Source: Prado023 sp963697345 (lineage in GTDB: Bacteria > Actinomycetota > Actinomycetes > S36-B12 > CAIYMF01). Taken from it: a stretch of 64,000 nucleotides of DNA. The DNA lies in the NCBI GenBank assembly GCA_963697345.1, contig CAVONS010000001.1:49233-113232 (forward strand). Direction: 5' to 3'. The notes under the pieces are model-generated. The model was not told where the DNA came from, did not search any database, and saw only the letters and a program-made list of their open reading frames with translations. The translations under genes and the position numbers were made by a program. Positions 9,130 through 16,892 of the stretch are shown here, in pieces. Every line of letters begins with the position of its first letter. Positions within the stretch are counted from its first letter, which is position 1.

Positions 9130-9701
9130 CACCCGCCCCGAACGCCCTCCTCGATGACGCCCGGGCAGTGCTGTCCGGGTGGAGTGCGCCGGACCAGGCG
9201 CAGGAGGAGATGCGACTGCGCTATGTGTCGTTCCTGGACGCGTACCCGCAGCAGGCCGCTGACCGGGACCTGCGCGCCGGGCACCTCACCGCCAGCACCC
9301 TGGTGCTCGACGACACCCGTGAGCACGTGCTGCTGACGCTGCACCCACTGTCAGGCCGGTGGTTCCAGCTGGGCGGCCATGTCGAGCCGGGCGACGAGAC
9401 TCTGGCTGGTGCGGCCCTGCGCGAGGCCACGGAGGAGTCCGGGATCCAGGACCTGGACCTGCACGCGACCCCGATCGGGCTGGACTGGCACCCGACACGC
9501 TGCCGGGACAGCGCCAGGACCCTGGGCCCCAGCAGTCACCTGGACGTCGAGTACGTGGCGGTGGCCCCTGCGGGCGCGACGCACGTGCGCAGTGACGAGT
9601 CCCTGGACCTTGCGTGGTTCGCGCTGAACGGGCTGCCGGACGGCACTGACGAGGTCGTGCGGTCACTGATCCGCCGGACCGGGTACCTCGACCTGGCCTG
9701 A
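9126..9701 (+). CDS. NUDIX hydrolase
   Basis: A 191-aa protein with a complete NUDIX box at about residues 84-106: G-HVEPGD-E-7 residues-REATEESG-I. The catalytic glutamates (REATEE) that bind the divalent metal are present. The N-terminal 50 residues include a YVSFLDAYP segment seen in actinobacterial NUDIX proteins that hydrolyse nucleoside diphosphate derivatives; the exact substrate cannot be inferred. It starts at the ATG overlapping the metalloprotease stop, so it is translationally coupled to it. It converges with the DNA alkylation repair gene, only 10 nt away. Confidence 0.88.
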   Translation: MTPAPNALLDDARAVLSGWSAPDQAQEEMRLRYVSFLDAYPQQAADRDLRAGHLTASTLVLDDTREHVLLTLHPLSGRWFQLGGHVEPGDETLAGAALREATEESGIQDLDLHATPIGLDWHPTRCRDSARTLGPSSHLDVEYVAVAPAGATHVRSDESLDLAWFALNGLPDGTDEVVRSLIRRTGYLDLA

Positions 9702-9711
9702 ACGACCGCGC

Positions 9712-10851
9712 TCAGCGTCCGCTGGGCGCCGCCACGAGCTCGAAGCTCGGACCGTCCACGCGCCGACCGTTCACCTGGACCTGAACCATGTGCCGGCCCG
9801 GGTGGTGGGTGCGCGTGCTGAGCTGCGCCACCGAGATGGTCCTGGCCACGGTCGCCACCTGACCTGGGCCAAGCTCCCGGATCCCACCCTTGAACACCTT
9901 CGGCGACGTGGACCCGTTGGCCTTCACGAAGTGCACGACGAGGTCGACAGCCACCTGCTCGGCGGCTGCTCCTGGCGTGCCCGGGATGCGCGTGTCGCGC
10001 AGCGTCACCGTGATCCGCACGCGCTCCCCGATGACCACCTCGGCCGGTTCCGCGTCCACGTCAGCCACCTCGACGTGATCGGCCGGCGCGTGACCGAGCA
10101 CGGCCAGGGCCTGCGGGTCACCGCGCTTGACCAGCGTCCGCAGGGCATGGCGCACGAGCCGGCCGCGGTTCTGGTCACCATCGGCGGACCACCGCTGCGC
10201 CAGTGCCACGACGATCTCCGGGTGGTCCTTGCTGATGTCGTTGAGATTGTTGGCGACGCTGCGCCGCACGTACTGGCTGGGGTCATCACGCAGCAGCTCG
10301 AGGAGTTCCAGCACAGGGGTCGGGTCTGCGATGAAGGCGGGCAGTCGTGCCGCCCACGGCAGGCGCGGACGGGTCCCCTCACTGACCAGGCGGCGCACGT
10401 GCTCGTCGGGGTCGGAGGTCCAGTCGCGCAGCCGGGCAAGGGTCCGCTCGGGTTCGCTGGTGAGGAAGGCGCGGATGCTGAACTCGGCGGTGAAGCGCTT
10501 GGTGAGCTCGTACTGCGCGGTCATCGACTCCTCGAAGGCGGGGCGCCCGACGTTCGCCACGTAGAGCGTCAGCGGGAGGAACCGCATCGGCGCCATCCCG
10601 GTGAGCCCTCGGTCGATGGGGCCCAGCGAGGCCGTCACGAGCGGGACCGCCACGTGCGGGTCGGGGGGTAGGTGATGGCCCATCACGTCGGCGATACGGC
10701 GTGCGCGGTCCATCAACTCGAGATCGTCGAAGCCGCGCAGGCAGTCGTCGACGAACGCCTCGACGTCGAATTCCTCGACGACCGCAGCCAGCTGTTCGCC
10801 GAGGGCGCGCGGCACCTGCGGGCCGAAGGAGTTCTTCATCGGCTCAGCCAT
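9712..10851 (-). CDS. DNA alkylation repair protein (HEAT-like repeats)
   Basis: A 379-aa protein made of alpha-helical HEAT-like repeats over about residues 80-270. The RDWTSDPDEHVRRLVSEG and DDPSQYVRRSVANNLNDI segments are typical of the AlkC/AlkD-related DNA alkylation repair family, which excises positively charged alkylated bases by clamping DNA. The C-terminal about 110 residues look like a beta-rich appended domain (ADHVEVADVDAEPAEVVIGE and following). The ATG at 10851 is preferred over the one at 10953 because GGAGG sits at proper distance and the N-terminal extension is unlike the family. The catalytic residues of AlkD were not verified. Confidence 0.8.
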   Translation of the reverse strand: MAEPMKNSFGPQVPRALGEQLAAVVEEFDVEAFVDDCLRGFDDLELMDRARRIADVMGHHLPPDPHVAVPLVTASLGPIDRGLTGMAPMRFLPLTLYVANVGRPAFEESMTAQYELTKRFTAEFSIRAFLTSEPERTLARLRDWTSDPDEHVRRLVSEGTRPRLPWAARLPAFIADPTPVLELLELLRDDPSQYVRRSVANNLNDISKDHPEIVVALAQRWSADGDQNRGRLVRHALRTLVKRGDPQALAVLGHAPADHVEVADVDAEPAEVVIGERVRITVTLRDTRIPGTPGAAAEQVAVDLVVHFVKANGSTSPKVFKGGIRELGPGQVATVARTISVAQLSTRTHHPGRHMVQVQVNGRRVDGPSFELVAAPSGR

Positions 10852-10927
10852 GGCACCTCCGTCAGCGGCCCGCCCTGGGCGCTCATCCAAGGCCGACGCG
10901 TGGCTTCCATTCTGCCCCCAACAAACG

Positions 10928-10995
10928 GGACCCCCGGAGGCGCGTTGGTGCATGGGGGTCGACCCTTCACATGCACCCGTTATCTCCGGGGGTCC
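10928..10995. repeat. Nested inverted repeat (three-tier stem)
   Basis: A perfect 12-bp inverted repeat (GGACCCCCGGAG at 10928-10939, its complement at 10984-10995) encloses a perfect 8-bp repeat (GGTGCATG at 10947-10954 with 10970-10977). That encloses the palindrome GGGTCGACCC at 10956-10965. The three tiers can form one long hairpin with internal loops. It could be a structured RNA, a terminator or a protein-binding site; no T-tract follows on either strand. Confidence 0.6.
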
Positions 10996-11054
10996 TTCGA
11001 GACGAGAACGTATTCACCTGACGTTCACCCGTCAATACCCCCCGGTAACGCGCC

Positions 11055-11246
11055 TGTGGATGAGTTGGGGATGACTTGGGGACACTGCCGCGTGTCGGTG
11101 TGGATGAGCCGTGGGAGTCCTGTGGAAAACCCCTGTGCATATCGCTCGAACAAGCCTCTGACCTGCGACGATACGGTGCGGGATATGTGGAGGAAAAGAA
11201 TTCTCCGCGACACGCCGAAGCAATCTTGCGGACACCGCGTGGATAT
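11055..11246 (+). repeat. Cluster of five TGTGGA-type motifs (DnaA-box-like)
   Basis: TGTGGATGA at 11055, TGTGGATGA at 11099, TGTGGAAAA at 11121, TGTGGAGGA at 11186 and CGTGGATAT at 11238 all have the same orientation. The first three each differ by one base from the complement of the E. coli DnaA box TTATCCACA. The first intervals are 44 and 22 bp, whole helical turns. Confidence 0.45.
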
Positions 11247-11332
11247 GTCGATGGCCGCGTGGGCGCGCACCTGATGACGCCAGACAGCACGTCTATCGAC
11301 GCGTGCGGGTGACGACTGGAGGATGTCCTGCC

Positions 11333-12266
11333 TCAGCGGCCGGTGAACCGGGGTGGGCGCTTCTCCCGCAGGGCGGCCAACCCTTCGACGAGGTCATCGG
11401 AGGCAAGGGTGACAGCTTGAGCCAGGCCCTCCCACTGGGTGGCGCTCGTCCAGTCCTTCGGCCCCCCATCGCGAAGGACCGCCTTGGTCAGCTGCACAGC
11501 CACCGGAGCGCCCGCCGCGACGCCCTGGGCGCCGACCAGCGACTCGGATCCGAGGGCCTCGTCCGGCACGACGCGGCTCACGAGCCCGAGGCTGAGCATC
11601 TCCTCGGCAAGGACGCGACGTCCGGTGAACAGCAGATCGCGGGCCGCGGCCACACCCACGACCTCAGTGAGCAGGTACGTGGACAGCATCCCCGGGTGCA
11701 TGCCCATCCGCAGGAACGGCACGGACATGCTCGCCGAGGTGCTGGCCCAGCGGATGTCGCACGCCAGCGCCAGCGCCGCGCCCGCGCCGATCGCCGGCCC
11801 GTTGATCGCTGCGATCGTGGGGACCTTGAGATCGCGGATCGTCAGCCACGTCGCGTAGTAGGCCAGCATCCGCTCGCGCAGGACCGACACCGGCTCGTGG
11901 GAGTCCGCCCCGATCCAGGACGTGTTCCCACCGGAGCTGAAGGCGGAGCCCTGACCGGTGACGAGAACGGCGCGCACGTCCGAATCGGCCGCGACCTGGG
12001 CCATGAGCCGACCCCAGGCGGCCGTCATCTCCAGGCCCATCATGTTGCGTCGGTCGTGGTCAGCCAGCTCGATGACCACGAGGTCCCCGTCGCGGCGCAC
12101 GGCCAGCTTGTCGACCTCGGGATCGTAGGCGGCGGGGTCCAGCCGGACATGTGCTCCGGCCGGGCTGGCATAGGCGGGGGTGCGGGGCGGGGCCCGCTGA
12201 GGGGGCCGCGGAATCGGCCGTGGCGTCGGTCGTCGGGGATTGCGTGCTCGGAACGTCGGAGGACAT
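11333..12266 (-). CDS. Enoyl-CoA hydratase/isomerase family protein (one frameshift near the N-terminus)
   Basis: The uninterrupted part (from 12100 leftward, about 255 aa) is a crotonase-fold protein: GQGSAFSSGGNTSW and NGPAIGAGAALALACDIRWA provide the two oxyanion-hole loops. The region from SMSVPFLRMGMHPGM to the VAAARDLLFTGRRV helix is typical of the family. The frame upstream (AYDPEVDKLAVRRDGD) continues the family N-terminus but lacks a start; the ATG at 12266 lies in another frame. The whole unit has one extra base (length mod 3 = 1), most likely in the C5 run near 12175-12181. It probably acts in fatty-acid or acyl-CoA catabolism. The usual catalytic Glu is not clearly identifiable, so isomerase or hydratase cannot be distinguished. 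Confidence 0.75.
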
Positions 12267-12300
12267 GCCCGCAGGCTAACGGGGAGCCTGATGCGGGATT

Positions 12301-12321
12301 GTCAGGAGCCTGACGTATCGT
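12301..12321 (+). promoter_or_regulatory. Palindrome abutting a -10 element, upstream of the DUF5679 gene
   Basis: GTCAGG-AG-CCTGAC (12301-12314) is a 14-bp near-perfect palindrome. It is followed one base later by TATCGT (12316-12321), a good actinobacterial -10. The resulting transcript would have a leader of about 50 nt before the ATG at 12378. The palindrome is in the right place for a repressor or activator site. Confidence 0.45.
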
Positions 12322-12377
12322 GCTCCACGAGCGGCCGCAGCCATGAGGGCTCGGCCCCCCACTGACGGAGGACGTCA

Positions 12378-12539
12378 ATGTCGGAAGAGTCGTACACGGG
12401 CGAGGCCTACTGCGTGAAGTGCAAGGAGAAGCGCGAGTTCACCGGGCACGTCGAAGAGGTCAACAACCGCCGCATGGCCAAGGGCATCTGCCCAGTGTGT
12501 GGCACCAAGGTCGCCCGCATCCTCGGCAAGGCCCAGTGA
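12378..12539 (+). CDS. DUF5679 zinc-ribbon protein (53 aa)
   Basis: A 53-aa protein with two CxxC pairs, YCVKCKEK and ICPVCGTK, 26 residues apart, making a zinc ribbon. Between them is a charged linker (TGHVEEVNNRRMAKG). Sequence, size and position next to an AarF-type kinase match the actinobacterial DUF5679 family, whose function is unknown. A GGAGG ribosome-binding site precedes the ATG by 6-7 nt. A strong hairpin terminator follows about 60 bp downstream. Confidence 0.85.
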   Translation: MSEESYTGEAYCVKCKEKREFTGHVEEVNNRRMAKGICPVCGTKVARILGKAQ

Positions 12540-12600
12540 CCCACTGAACGCACCGCCGGGGCGCGCCCTGGCATCGCACGCCCGCCGGAGGTTTCCGGCC

Positions 12601-12635
12601 CTGAGGGGCGTCCCTGACACAGGGGCGCCCCTCAG
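12601..12635 (+). terminator. Hairpin terminator after the DUF5679 gene
   Basis: A perfect 10-bp stem (CTGAGGGGCG at 12601-12610 with CGCCCCTCAG at 12626-12635), with additional CCCT/AGGG pairing inside the loop. There is no T-tract, as is common in high-GC actinobacteria. Confidence 0.65.
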
Positions 12636-12703
12636 CGCTTGATCGGCGCGCATCGGTCCCGATCTCCGGTCCGCACGCGGTCGCGGGTTGGTGCCGGCAG
12701 CAC

Positions 12704-12709
12704 CACAAT
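12704..12709 (+). promoter_or_regulatory. -10 element of a leaderless promoter
   Basis: CACAAT is followed by 6 nt (GGACCT) and the ATG at 12716 of the AarF-family gene. Confidence 0.45.
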
Positions 12710-12715
12710 GGACCT

Positions 12716-14050
12716 ATGCCCGACCTCCCCGTGCGAGCCCTGACCCGCAGCGCCAAGATGGCCGCCCTGCCCCTCGGGCATGCCAGCCGTGCGGCCCTCG
12801 GCGTGGGCAAGCGGATCGGCGGGGCCCCGGCTGAGGCCGTGGCCGCCGAGATCCAGGCACGCTCGGCCGAGCAGATGTTCCGTGTCCTCGGTGAGCTCAA
12901 GGGCGGCGCGATGAAGGTCGGCCAGGCCATGAGCATCTTCGAGGCGGCCCTGCCCGAGGACGTTGCGGCGCCCTACCGGGCCACCCTGACCAAGCTGCAG
13001 GAGCAGGCCCCGGCCCTCCCGGCCGCCACCGTCCATGTCGTGCTCGCCGACAACTTCGGCGCCGATTGGCGCGACATGTTCGATTCCTTCGACGACAGCC
13101 CGGCGGCCGCGGCGAGCATCGGCCAGGTGCACCGAGCCGTGTGGAGCGACGGTCGGCCGGTGGCCGTCAAGATCCAGTACCCGGGCGCGGACAAGGCCCT
13201 GCTCGCTGACCTGCGCAACGCGAGCCGCCTGGCTCGGCTCATGACAGCGGGCGTGCCCGGGGTCGACGTGAAGCCGGTGCTCGACGAGTTGGCCGCACGT
13301 GTGTCCGAGGAGTTGGACTACGAGCGCGAGGCAGCCTCCCAGCGCGCCTTCGCCGATGCCTACCGCGACGACCCGGACGTGGTCATCCCCGAGGTCGTGG
13401 CCGCCGGCCACACGGTGATCGTGTCCGAGTGGCTGGAGGGCACACCCCTGTCGAAGATCGTGTCCGACGGAACCCAGGAGGAGCGGGACGCAGCCGGCCA
13501 GCACTACCAGCGCTTCCTGCTCTCGGGGCCGACCCGGGCCGGGCTGCTGCACGCCGACCCGCACCCGGGCAACTTCCGGATCACCCCCGATGGGCGCTTC
13601 GGCGTGCTCGACTTCGGCGCCGTGGCCCACCTGCCCGACGGCTTCCCGCACGTGGTGGGCGCCCTGCTCAGCGCTGCGATGACCGGCGATGCGCAGGCGG
13701 TGATCGAGGGGTTGCGCGAGGAGGGGTTCGTCAAGACCGGCACCAAGGTCGAGGCCGAGGGGCTGCTGGACTTCCTCGACCCGTTCGTGGACCCGGCCCG
13801 GACCGAGACGTTCCAGTACAGCAGGGCGTGGCTGCGCGAGCAGTTCGCGCGGTTGAACGACCCGCGCAACCCCGATTTCGGGATCGGCATGCGGATGAAC
13901 CTCCCGCCCTCGTACCTGTTGATCCACCGCGTATGGCTCGGGGCGATCGGCGTGCTCTGCCAGCTGGGCGCGGAGGTGGCGATGCGCCGCGAGCTCGAGG
14001 AATGGGTCCCCGGATTCGTGGCCCCCGAGGTCGAGCCCGACCCGGTCTGA
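12716..14050 (+). CDS. ABC1/AarF/UbiB-family atypical kinase
   Basis: A 444-aa protein with the hallmarks of the UbiB family: the KxGQ motif (Lys67-Gln70 in GGAMKVGQAM), the alanine-rich replacement of the P-loop (AAASIGQVH, about 131-139), the ATP-binding lysine in VAVKIQ (Lys152), and the HADPHPGNF catalytic loop near 278 followed by LDFG. Family members are ATP-binding/ATPase proteins that support quinone or lipid biosynthesis; the particular substrate here is unknown. No C-terminal membrane helices are evident. It starts at a leaderless promoter and is followed by a GC-rich repeat before the convergent uvrD2. Confidence 0.9.
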   Translation: MPDLPVRALTRSAKMAALPLGHASRAALGVGKRIGGAPAEAVAAEIQARSAEQMFRVLGELKGGAMKVGQAMSIFEAALPEDVAAPYRATLTKLQEQAPALPAATVHVVLADNFGADWRDMFDSFDDSPAAAASIGQVHRAVWSDGRPVAVKIQYPGADKALLADLRNASRLARLMTAGVPGVDVKPVLDELAARVSEELDYEREAASQRAFADAYRDDPDVVIPEVVAAGHTVIVSEWLEGTPLSKIVSDGTQEERDAAGQHYQRFLLSGPTRAGLLHADPHPGNFRITPDGRFGVLDFGAVAHLPDGFPHVVGALLSAAMTGDAQAVIEGLREEGFVKTGTKVEAEGLLDFLDPFVDPARTETFQYSRAWLREQFARLNDPRNPDFGIGMRMNLPPSYLLIHRVWLGAIGVLCQLGAEVAMRRELEEWVPGFVAPEVEPDPV

Positions 14051-14091
14051 GCGGTCCGGCGGCAGGCGGTCGACCTGGCGTGAGCTTATTG

Positions 14092-14212
14092 GCGTCGGGC
14101 GTCGGGGGTCGGGCGTCGGGCCCCTGAGCTTCGGGCGTCAGGGCTTCGGGCGTCAGGCCCCTGAGCTTCGGGCGTCGGGCCCCTGAGCTTCGGGCGTCAG
14201 GCGTCGGGCGGG
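14092..14212. repeat. GC-rich direct repeats between convergent aarF-like and uvrD2
   Basis: The 21-nt unit GGCCCCTGAGCTTCGGGCGTC occurs identically at 14119, 14156 and 14178, with shorter GGGCGTC copies in between and at the edges. Each unit plus the next bases contains CCCTGA...TCAGGG, so each can fold into a small hairpin. The position, between two converging stop codons, suggests a terminator-like or merely slippage-expanded array. Confidence 0.7.
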
Positions 14213-14258
14213 CACGATCCGCCGCCCGCTGGGATCGGGTCGGCGGGCTCCTCACGCA

Positions 14259-16472
14259 TCAACGGGCCGAGGCCCTCGAGTCCGCCACCACCGCGAGGAT
14301 CTCCTCTGCGTAGCGCGCGAGCTTCTCGGGGCGGAACTCCGGGATCTCGGCCAGGGCGGTCTGGGTCTCCGGTCGGCGCTCCGCGATGGCTTGGAGCGTG
14401 AGGTCGCGCAGCACTGTGTTCACCGCAATGCCCTGCTCCTGCGCCGCGGAAGCCCGCCACTGGTCGAGGCTCTCGACCAGGTGCTGGTCGATGTCGCCGG
14501 GGCAGGTCAGGCACCGCCCCAGGGTGAGCTCCTCGGCCCGGATCAGCCGCGCCTGGCAGACCCGGCATCGCGCCTGTGGTCGCCGACGGGTCTCCTGCGG
14601 TGCGTCGGAACCGCCACGGCGAACCAGGCCCGCCGACGACGCGTCCACCCTCGCAGCGCCGCGCGCCCGGACCGCCGCCAGGAACCGGCTGGGGTCCCGA
14701 TGACGCCCCGAGCGGGGCCGCGTCAGCGCCCAGGTGATCACCAGCTGGTCGCGGGCGCGGGTCACCCCCACGTAGAACAGGCGGCGCTCCTCCTCGATGC
14801 GTTCCGGTGTGTCGGCGTAGACGATCGGCAGGCCACCCTCCGACGCACCCACGATGAACACGACGGGCCACTCCAGGCCCTTGGCTGAGTGCAGCGTCGT
14901 GACGGTGACCCCGTCCGCGGTCGGAGCGTGCGACAGCTGCGCGCGGCGCTCGAACTCCGCGACCAGCTCGAGCATGGTGCTGCGCCCTGAGGCGGCGACC
15001 TCGTGGGCCAGGCCGAGGACCGCGGCCAGCGACTCCCAGCGCTCACGGGTGGCCCCGCCGCTGGCAGGCCCGGTCGAGAGCCACCCCATCCCGGCCAGGA
15101 CGGCCTCCACCTGCTCGACGAGGCCGTCGACGTCGGTGGCTTCGCCCGCCCCGCCGGCGGCCCCCGCCACAGCGTGCCCACGCATCCGCACGACCGCCTC
15201 ACGCACCTCGGGGCGTTCGAAGAACCGTTCGGCACCACGCAGGACGTAGCCGATGTTCGCCTCGGCCAGGGCCACCTCGAAGGGTTCGGAGGCGGCGTTG
15301 GTCCGCATCAGGATGGCGATGTCGCGGGCGGGGATCCCCCGTGCGATCAGCTGGGTGATCCGACCTGCGACGGTTGCCCCCTCCTCGGCGTCATCCGCGC
15401 ACGGAACCACCTCCGGGACGGCACCGGCCTCGCGCTGGGAGCGCAGCATGACGGCCTGTTCCGGGGCCACGGCAGGCGTGTGGCCGCTCGGCGCGTCAGC
15501 ATCGGTGAGTGGGTCCACCGCACGTGGCGGGCGGACTGCGACTGCCGAGCGGAGCACGGAGTTCGCGACGGTGACGATCTGCGGGGTGCACCGGTAGCAC
15601 CGATCGAGGCGCACCTCCGTGGCGTTGGGCCACCGGCGCGAGAACTGGGCCAGGGAGTCCGGGCTCGCGCCGGCGAACGAGTAGATCGTCTGGCTCGCGT
15701 CACCGACGACGCACACGTCGTCGCGGTCACCCATCCATCCGGTGAGCAGCTGGTCCTGGGCGGGGGTGATGTCCTGGTACTCGTCGACGGTGAACCAGCG
15801 GTAGTGCCGGCGGATCTCGTCGGCGATGTCGGGCCGGTCACCGATCAGGGCGATCATCGTCAGCAGGACGTCCTCGAAGTCGATCGAGTTGGCCGCCAGC
15901 TTCACGTCCTGGTAGGCCGAGATCACCCGGGCGACCCCGGGTAGGTCGATCACGTCCGAACCCGCGCCGACCGGCGTCCGCCCAGCGGCCGCTGCGGCCT
16001 CGGCGTAGCCGCCGGCCGACACCAGGCTCGAGCCGGCCCACTCGATCTCCGCGGCGAGGTCGCGCACGAGGGGGCGCCCCGAGGGCAGTCCCAGCTCGCG
16101 GCACGCCTGCCCCACGAGGGCCGCCTTCTTGGACACGAGTTGGGGGAACGGCCCGCCGACGGCCGTCGGCCAGAAGTAGCGCAGCTGGCTGAGCGCGGCG
16201 GAGTGGAACGTGCGCACAGCCACCGACGGGACCCCCAGCTCGGCCAGGCGGCCGCGCATCTCACCGGCGGCCCGGTTGGTGAACGTGACCGCCAACCCGG
16301 TACCAGCTGCATGGGTGCCACTGCCGACGGCGTGGGCGATCCGGTGGGTGATGGCACGTGTCTTGCCGGTGCCGGCACCGGCGAGCACGACCACCGGGCC
16401 GGTCAGGGCCTCCGCGACAAGACGCTGCTCGGGATCGAGTCCGTCGAGCACGTGGTCGGGCATGTTCGGCAT
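14259..16472 (-). CDS. uvrD2: UvrD2-type SF1 DNA helicase with tetracysteine and HRDC domains
   Basis: An SF1A 3'-5' helicase of about 738 aa. Near the N-terminus lies the Q-motif region LDPEQRLVAEALTGP, then Walker A GAGTGKT, the DExx box VDEYQD and further motifs such as GDASQTIYSFAGA and TLHSAKGLEWP. A four-cysteine motif (CRVC ... CLTC) follows, and then a C-terminal HRDC domain. That combination defines mycobacterial UvrD2 (Rv3198c), a repair helicase in which the tetracysteine links motor and HRDC. The ATG at 16472 (or 16463) is preferred over 16700, because the long N-terminal extension is unlike the family and runs through the divergent promoter. A TATACC -10 lies about 60 nt upstream. 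Confidence 0.9.
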   Translation of the reverse strand: MPNMPDHVLDGLDPEQRLVAEALTGPVVVLAGAGTGKTRAITHRIAHAVGSGTHAAGTGLAVTFTNRAAGEMRGRLAELGVPSVAVRTFHSAALSQLRYFWPTAVGGPFPQLVSKKAALVGQACRELGLPSGRPLVRDLAAEIEWAGSSLVSAGGYAEAAAAAGRTPVGAGSDVIDLPGVARVISAYQDVKLAANSIDFEDVLLTMIALIGDRPDIADEIRRHYRWFTVDEYQDITPAQDQLLTGWMGDRDDVCVVGDASQTIYSFAGASPDSLAQFSRRWPNATEVRLDRCYRCTPQIVTVANSVLRSAVAVRPPRAVDPLTDADAPSGHTPAVAPEQAVMLRSQREAGAVPEVVPCADDAEEGATVAGRITQLIARGIPARDIAILMRTNAASEPFEVALAEANIGYVLRGAERFFERPEVREAVVRMRGHAVAGAAGGAGEATDVDGLVEQVEAVLAGMGWLSTGPASGGATRERWESLAAVLGLAHEVAASGRSTMLELVAEFERRAQLSHAPTADGVTVTTLHSAKGLEWPVVFIVGASEGGLPIVYADTPERIEEERRLFYVGVTRARDQLVITWALTRPRSGRHRDPSRFLAAVRARGAARVDASSAGLVRRGGSDAPQETRRRPQARCRVCQARLIRAEELTLGRCLTCPGDIDQHLVESLDQWRASAAQEQGIAVNTVLRDLTLQAIAERRPETQTALAEIPEFRPEKLARYAEEILAVVADSRASAR

Positions 16473-16529
16473 TGTGTCAGCCGGGTCTGACGTGGGGTCG
16501 TTGGCCACTGGCCGACGCTCCCCGGCAGC

Positions 16530-16537
16530 GGTATACA
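16530..16537. promoter_or_regulatory. Overlapping divergent -10 elements (GGTATACA)
   Basis: The plus strand reads TATACA (16532-16537) and the minus strand TATACC (16530-16535), sharing the GTATAC palindrome. They face a small rightward reading frame and leftward uvrD2 respectively. Confidence 0.4.
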
Positions 16538-16581
16538 GGGAGTGGGAGCAGCGACTCCGGACCTCCGGAAGGGGGTGCGTC

Positions 16582-16731
16582 ATGCGGATCGGACGTTTGT
16601 CCTCGTGGGCGTCGGCACTGACCATGGCGTCCGGAGGGATGACCCCGGGCATCGGAGGTTGGGCGACGATGCTGGGCGCCTGGACGTTGCACCACACCAA
16701 CGACGGTGGAACGGTGCCGGACTGGCGTTGA
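16582..16731 (+). CDS. Possible 49-aa small protein divergent from uvrD2
   Basis: The ATG at 16582 is preceded by GGAAGGGGG at a good distance and by a TATACA -10 about 45 nt upstream. The product (MRIGRLSSWASALTMASGG, then GIGGWATMLGAW and a TVPDWR end) has a moderately hydrophobic middle. No family is recognised. It ends just before the 16-nt tandem repeat. The promoter and ribosome-binding site favour a real gene, but a reading frame this short could arise by chance. Confidence 0.35.
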   Translation: MRIGRLSSWASALTMASGGMTPGIGGWATMLGAWTLHHTNDGGTVPDWR

Positions 16732-16832
16732 CGCGCTGGCGGGTGGACGCGCGGGCGGCTGGGTGCGCGGGCCGGTGGACGCGCGGGCCGGTGGACGCGT
16801 GGGCGGGTGGACGCGCTGGCGGGTAGACGCGT
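16728..16832. repeat. 16-nt GC-rich tandem repeat
   Basis: About six imperfect head-to-tail copies of GTGGACGCGCGGGCCG, varying at a few positions (CTGGCGG, GTGGGCGG endings). They sit between the small rightward frame and the 3' end of nudC. Confidence 0.75.
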
Positions 16833-16892
16833 CCGTTGACGTGCGGTGTCAGCTGCCGCAGCGAGGCGTCAAGCGGTCGGCACGGGCGTGCG

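Larger units (their letters stand above)
10852..11332. other. Gene-free region with nested inverted repeat and TGTGGA array
   Basis: About 480 bp between the alkylation repair gene and the enoyl-CoA hydratase 3' end. No reading frame here has coding character. It holds a nested inverted repeat (10928-10995) and then a run of five same-orientation TGTGGA-like motifs (11055-11246). Both are listed separately. Confidence 0.6.

Noticed and set aside
11041..11260. Chromosomal origin of replication
   Set aside because: No dnaA, dnaN, AT-rich unwinding region or other oriC genes are near; only a few boxes are present.
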